This document shows, piece by piece, positions 4,846-5,932 of a DNA stretch of 5,932 nt; the first letter of the stretch is position 1, and every line of letters begins with the position of its first letter. The notes under the pieces were generated by a model. The model saw only the letters and a list, made by a program, of their open reading frames with translations, was not told the origin of the DNA and searched no databases. Origin of the DNA: Marvinbryantia sp. (GTDB taxonomy: Bacteria; Bacillota; Clostridia; Lachnospirales; Lachnospiraceae); NCBI GenBank assembly GCA_016297895.1, contig JAEDFS010000084.1, positions 1 through 5,932 on the forward strand. The letters are read 5' to 3'. Both the position numbers and the translations under genes were made by a program.

Positions 4846-5884
4846 GATCTTTGCTCTCATTGAACAATTATCCGCAGAACACACCCTGTCCTTTTCTGAC
4901 TATGTCTTTCTCATAGAACACCGTTCGGACGCGGCGGCAGCAGAACTGGCAAAACGGGCCGATGCGAAACGCAAAGAGATCTACGGAAATCAGATCTTTG
5001 TACGGGGACTGATCGAGATCAGCAATATCTGCAAAAACAACTGTCTCTATTGCGGCATTCGCCGGGACAATCACAGCTGCAGCCGTTACCGGCTGACGGA
5101 AGAAGAGATTCTTTACTGCTGCAGGGAAGGATATGACCTGGGCTTTCGCACCTTTGTACTGCAGGGAGGAGAGGATGGCTATTATACAGATTCCGTACTA
5201 TGCAGTCTCATTCGGAAAATCAAAGATCAGCATCCGGACTGTGCGGTCACGCTGTCTCTCGGAGAACGAAGCCGCAGAAGCTATGAAATGCTAAGGGAAG
5301 CCGGTGCAGACCGCTATCTGCTGCGTCACGAAACAGCGGATGCAGAACATTACCGAAAGCTTCATCCCCCGGAAATGTCTTTTGATCATCGGATGAACTG
5401 CCTGATGGATCTGAAGGAGCTGAGCTATCAGGTGGGATGCGGTTTCATGGTGGGTTCTCCTTACCAGACACCTCAGACTCTGGCAAAGGACCTGAAATTT
5501 GTAGAGACCTTCCACCCCGATATGTGCGGAATCGGACCTTTTATTCCCCATCAGGCCACGCCCTTTGCAAAGCAGCCTGCCGGCACTCTGGAACTGACCT
5601 TATACCTTCTGTCCATCATCCGTCTGATCCAGCCCAACATTCTGCTTCCCGCCACCACGGCTCTTGGAACCATTGATCCAAAAGGCCGCGAAAAAGGCAT
5701 TCTGGCCGGGGCAAATGTGGTGATGCCAAACCTCTCCCCGGTATCGGTACGCAAAAAGTATGAACTGTATGACAACAAGATCTGTACCGGAGAAGAATCT
5801 GCCCAGTGCAGAGGCTGTCTGTCCAGACGTATGGAATCCATCGGTTATTCTCTTGCAACAGACCGTGGAGATATCAAAAAGTAA
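4835..5884 (+). CDS. hydE: [FeFe]-hydrogenase H-cluster maturase HydE, radical SAM, 349 aa
   Basis: HydE is a cytoplasmic radical SAM enzyme that works with HydG and HydF to build the diiron subsite of the H-cluster; it processes the HydG-derived iron-cysteine-CO-CN synthon. The core motif is C66-x3-C70-x2-C73 in ICKNNCLYCGIRRDN. Family signatures follow: VLQGGEDG (108-115), SLGE (141-144), RYLLRHETAD (160-169), GFMVGSPYQT (203-212), GIGPFIPH (232-239) and PATTALGTI (272-280). The C-terminal C317-x7-C325-x2-C328 matches the site of the accessory cluster seen in Thermotoga HydE. Length is normal. The reading frame is open from 4733, but 4835 is chosen because MNPEIFALIEQLSAEHTLS aligns with the usual HydE N-terminus. 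The longer forms would add unrelated residues read out of frame through the upstream gene. No ribosome binding site precedes 4835 (or the in-frame ATG at 4823), so translation is probably coupled across the 11-nt overlap. Confidence 0.95.
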   Translation: MNPEIFALIEQLSAEHTLSFSDYVFLIEHRSDAAAAELAKRADAKRKEIYGNQIFVRGLIEISNICKNNCLYCGIRRDNHSCSRYRLTEEEILYCCREGYDLGFRTFVLQGGEDGYYTDSVLCSLIRKIKDQHPDCAVTLSLGERSRRSYEMLREAGADRYLLRHETADAEHYRKLHPPEMSFDHRMNCLMDLKELSYQVGCGFMVGSPYQTPQTLAKDLKFVETFHPDMCGIGPFIPHQATPFAKQPAGTLELTLYLLSIIRLIQPNILLPATTALGTIDPKGREKGILAGANVVMPNLSPVSVRKKYELYDNKICTGEESAQCRGCLSRRMESIGYSLATDRGDIKK

Positions 5885-5899
5885 CTATGTAACCTGTGC

Positions 5900-5922
5900 T
5901 GCGCACGAAATGGTTCGTCGCA
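5900..5922. repeat. Inverted repeat just after hydE, no T-tract visible
   Basis: Arms TGCG-c-ACGAA and TTCGT-CGCA form nine pairs with one bulged C around the loop ATGG, 15 nt after the hydE stop. An alternative smaller hairpin, GTGC-TGC-GCAC (5896-5906), would compete with it. The following bases, CACATCATCTGA, contain no run of T, so this is not a standard intrinsic terminator as far as the window shows. It may be an intercistronic hairpin that protects the upstream message, or part of a dispersed repeat. Nothing else is seen in the final 48 nt. Confidence 0.45.
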
Positions 5923-5932
5923 CATCATCTGA

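Noticed and set aside
5900..5932. Rho-independent terminator after hydE
   Set aside because: A stem is present but no T-run follows within the window.
5910..5932. Start of a further plus-strand gene at ATG 5910
   Set aside because: No ribosome binding site precedes it, and it lies in the loop of the hairpin; only seven codons are visible.

Overview
The window looks like chromosomal DNA from an anaerobic Firmicute, most probably a Lachnospiraceae-type gut clostridium. The reasons are an [FeFe]-hydrogenase maturation locus, a DUF4364 protein, a B12-binding/DUF4080 radical SAM protein and a VanW/PG_binding_4-type exported protein. Strong AGGAGG-type ribosome binding sites and sigma-A-like promoters fit this too. 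Placement is inferred from protein families only; no rRNA or other phylogenetic marker is present.

Left and centre (about 1-3440, minus strand): one compact gene string reading right to left. The order is a DUF4364 winged-helix-like protein (2869-3381), a B12-binding radical SAM protein of the DUF4080 type (1110-2867), a DEDDh 3'-5' exonuclease (364-1113), a 35-residue membrane protein (252-359), and the start of a secreted VanW/PG-binding-type protein that runs off the left edge (1-221). Junctions are +1 nt, a 4-nt ATGA overlap, 4 nt and 30 nt, so this is almost certainly one operon. A good promoter (TTGTTT, 17 nt, TACAAT) lies just upstream of the DUF4364 gene.

Centre-right (3440-4408, minus strand): a TIGR01212/YhcC-family radical SAM protein, related to Bacillus YtqA (MnmL), a likely tRNA wobble-uridine modification enzyme. 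It ends 58 nt before the DUF4364 start with no visible terminator between, so read-through is possible.

Right (4409-5932): a 176-nt divergent intergenic region, then a plus-strand operon with a TM1266-type iron-only hydrogenase system regulator (4585-4845) and hydE (4835-5884). HydE is the radical SAM maturase for the H-cluster diiron subsite. In related genomes hydG and hydF usually follow, but here the window ends 48 nt after hydE in a hairpin-forming spacer. The divergent region has a near-ideal promoter (TTGAAA, 17 nt, TATAAT) whose -10 box sits inside a 12+12 inverted repeat. A second perfect small palindrome lies just upstream of the -35, and a third palindrome lies in the leader.

The main points of interest are three radical SAM enzymes from three different subfamilies within 4.8 kb, the functionally uncharacterised conserved-looking operon built around the DUF4080 enzyme, and the palindromes in front of the hydrogenase maturation genes. 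I saw no mobile element, CRISPR array, tRNA or rRNA. No stretch longer than about 180 nt lacks a gene.
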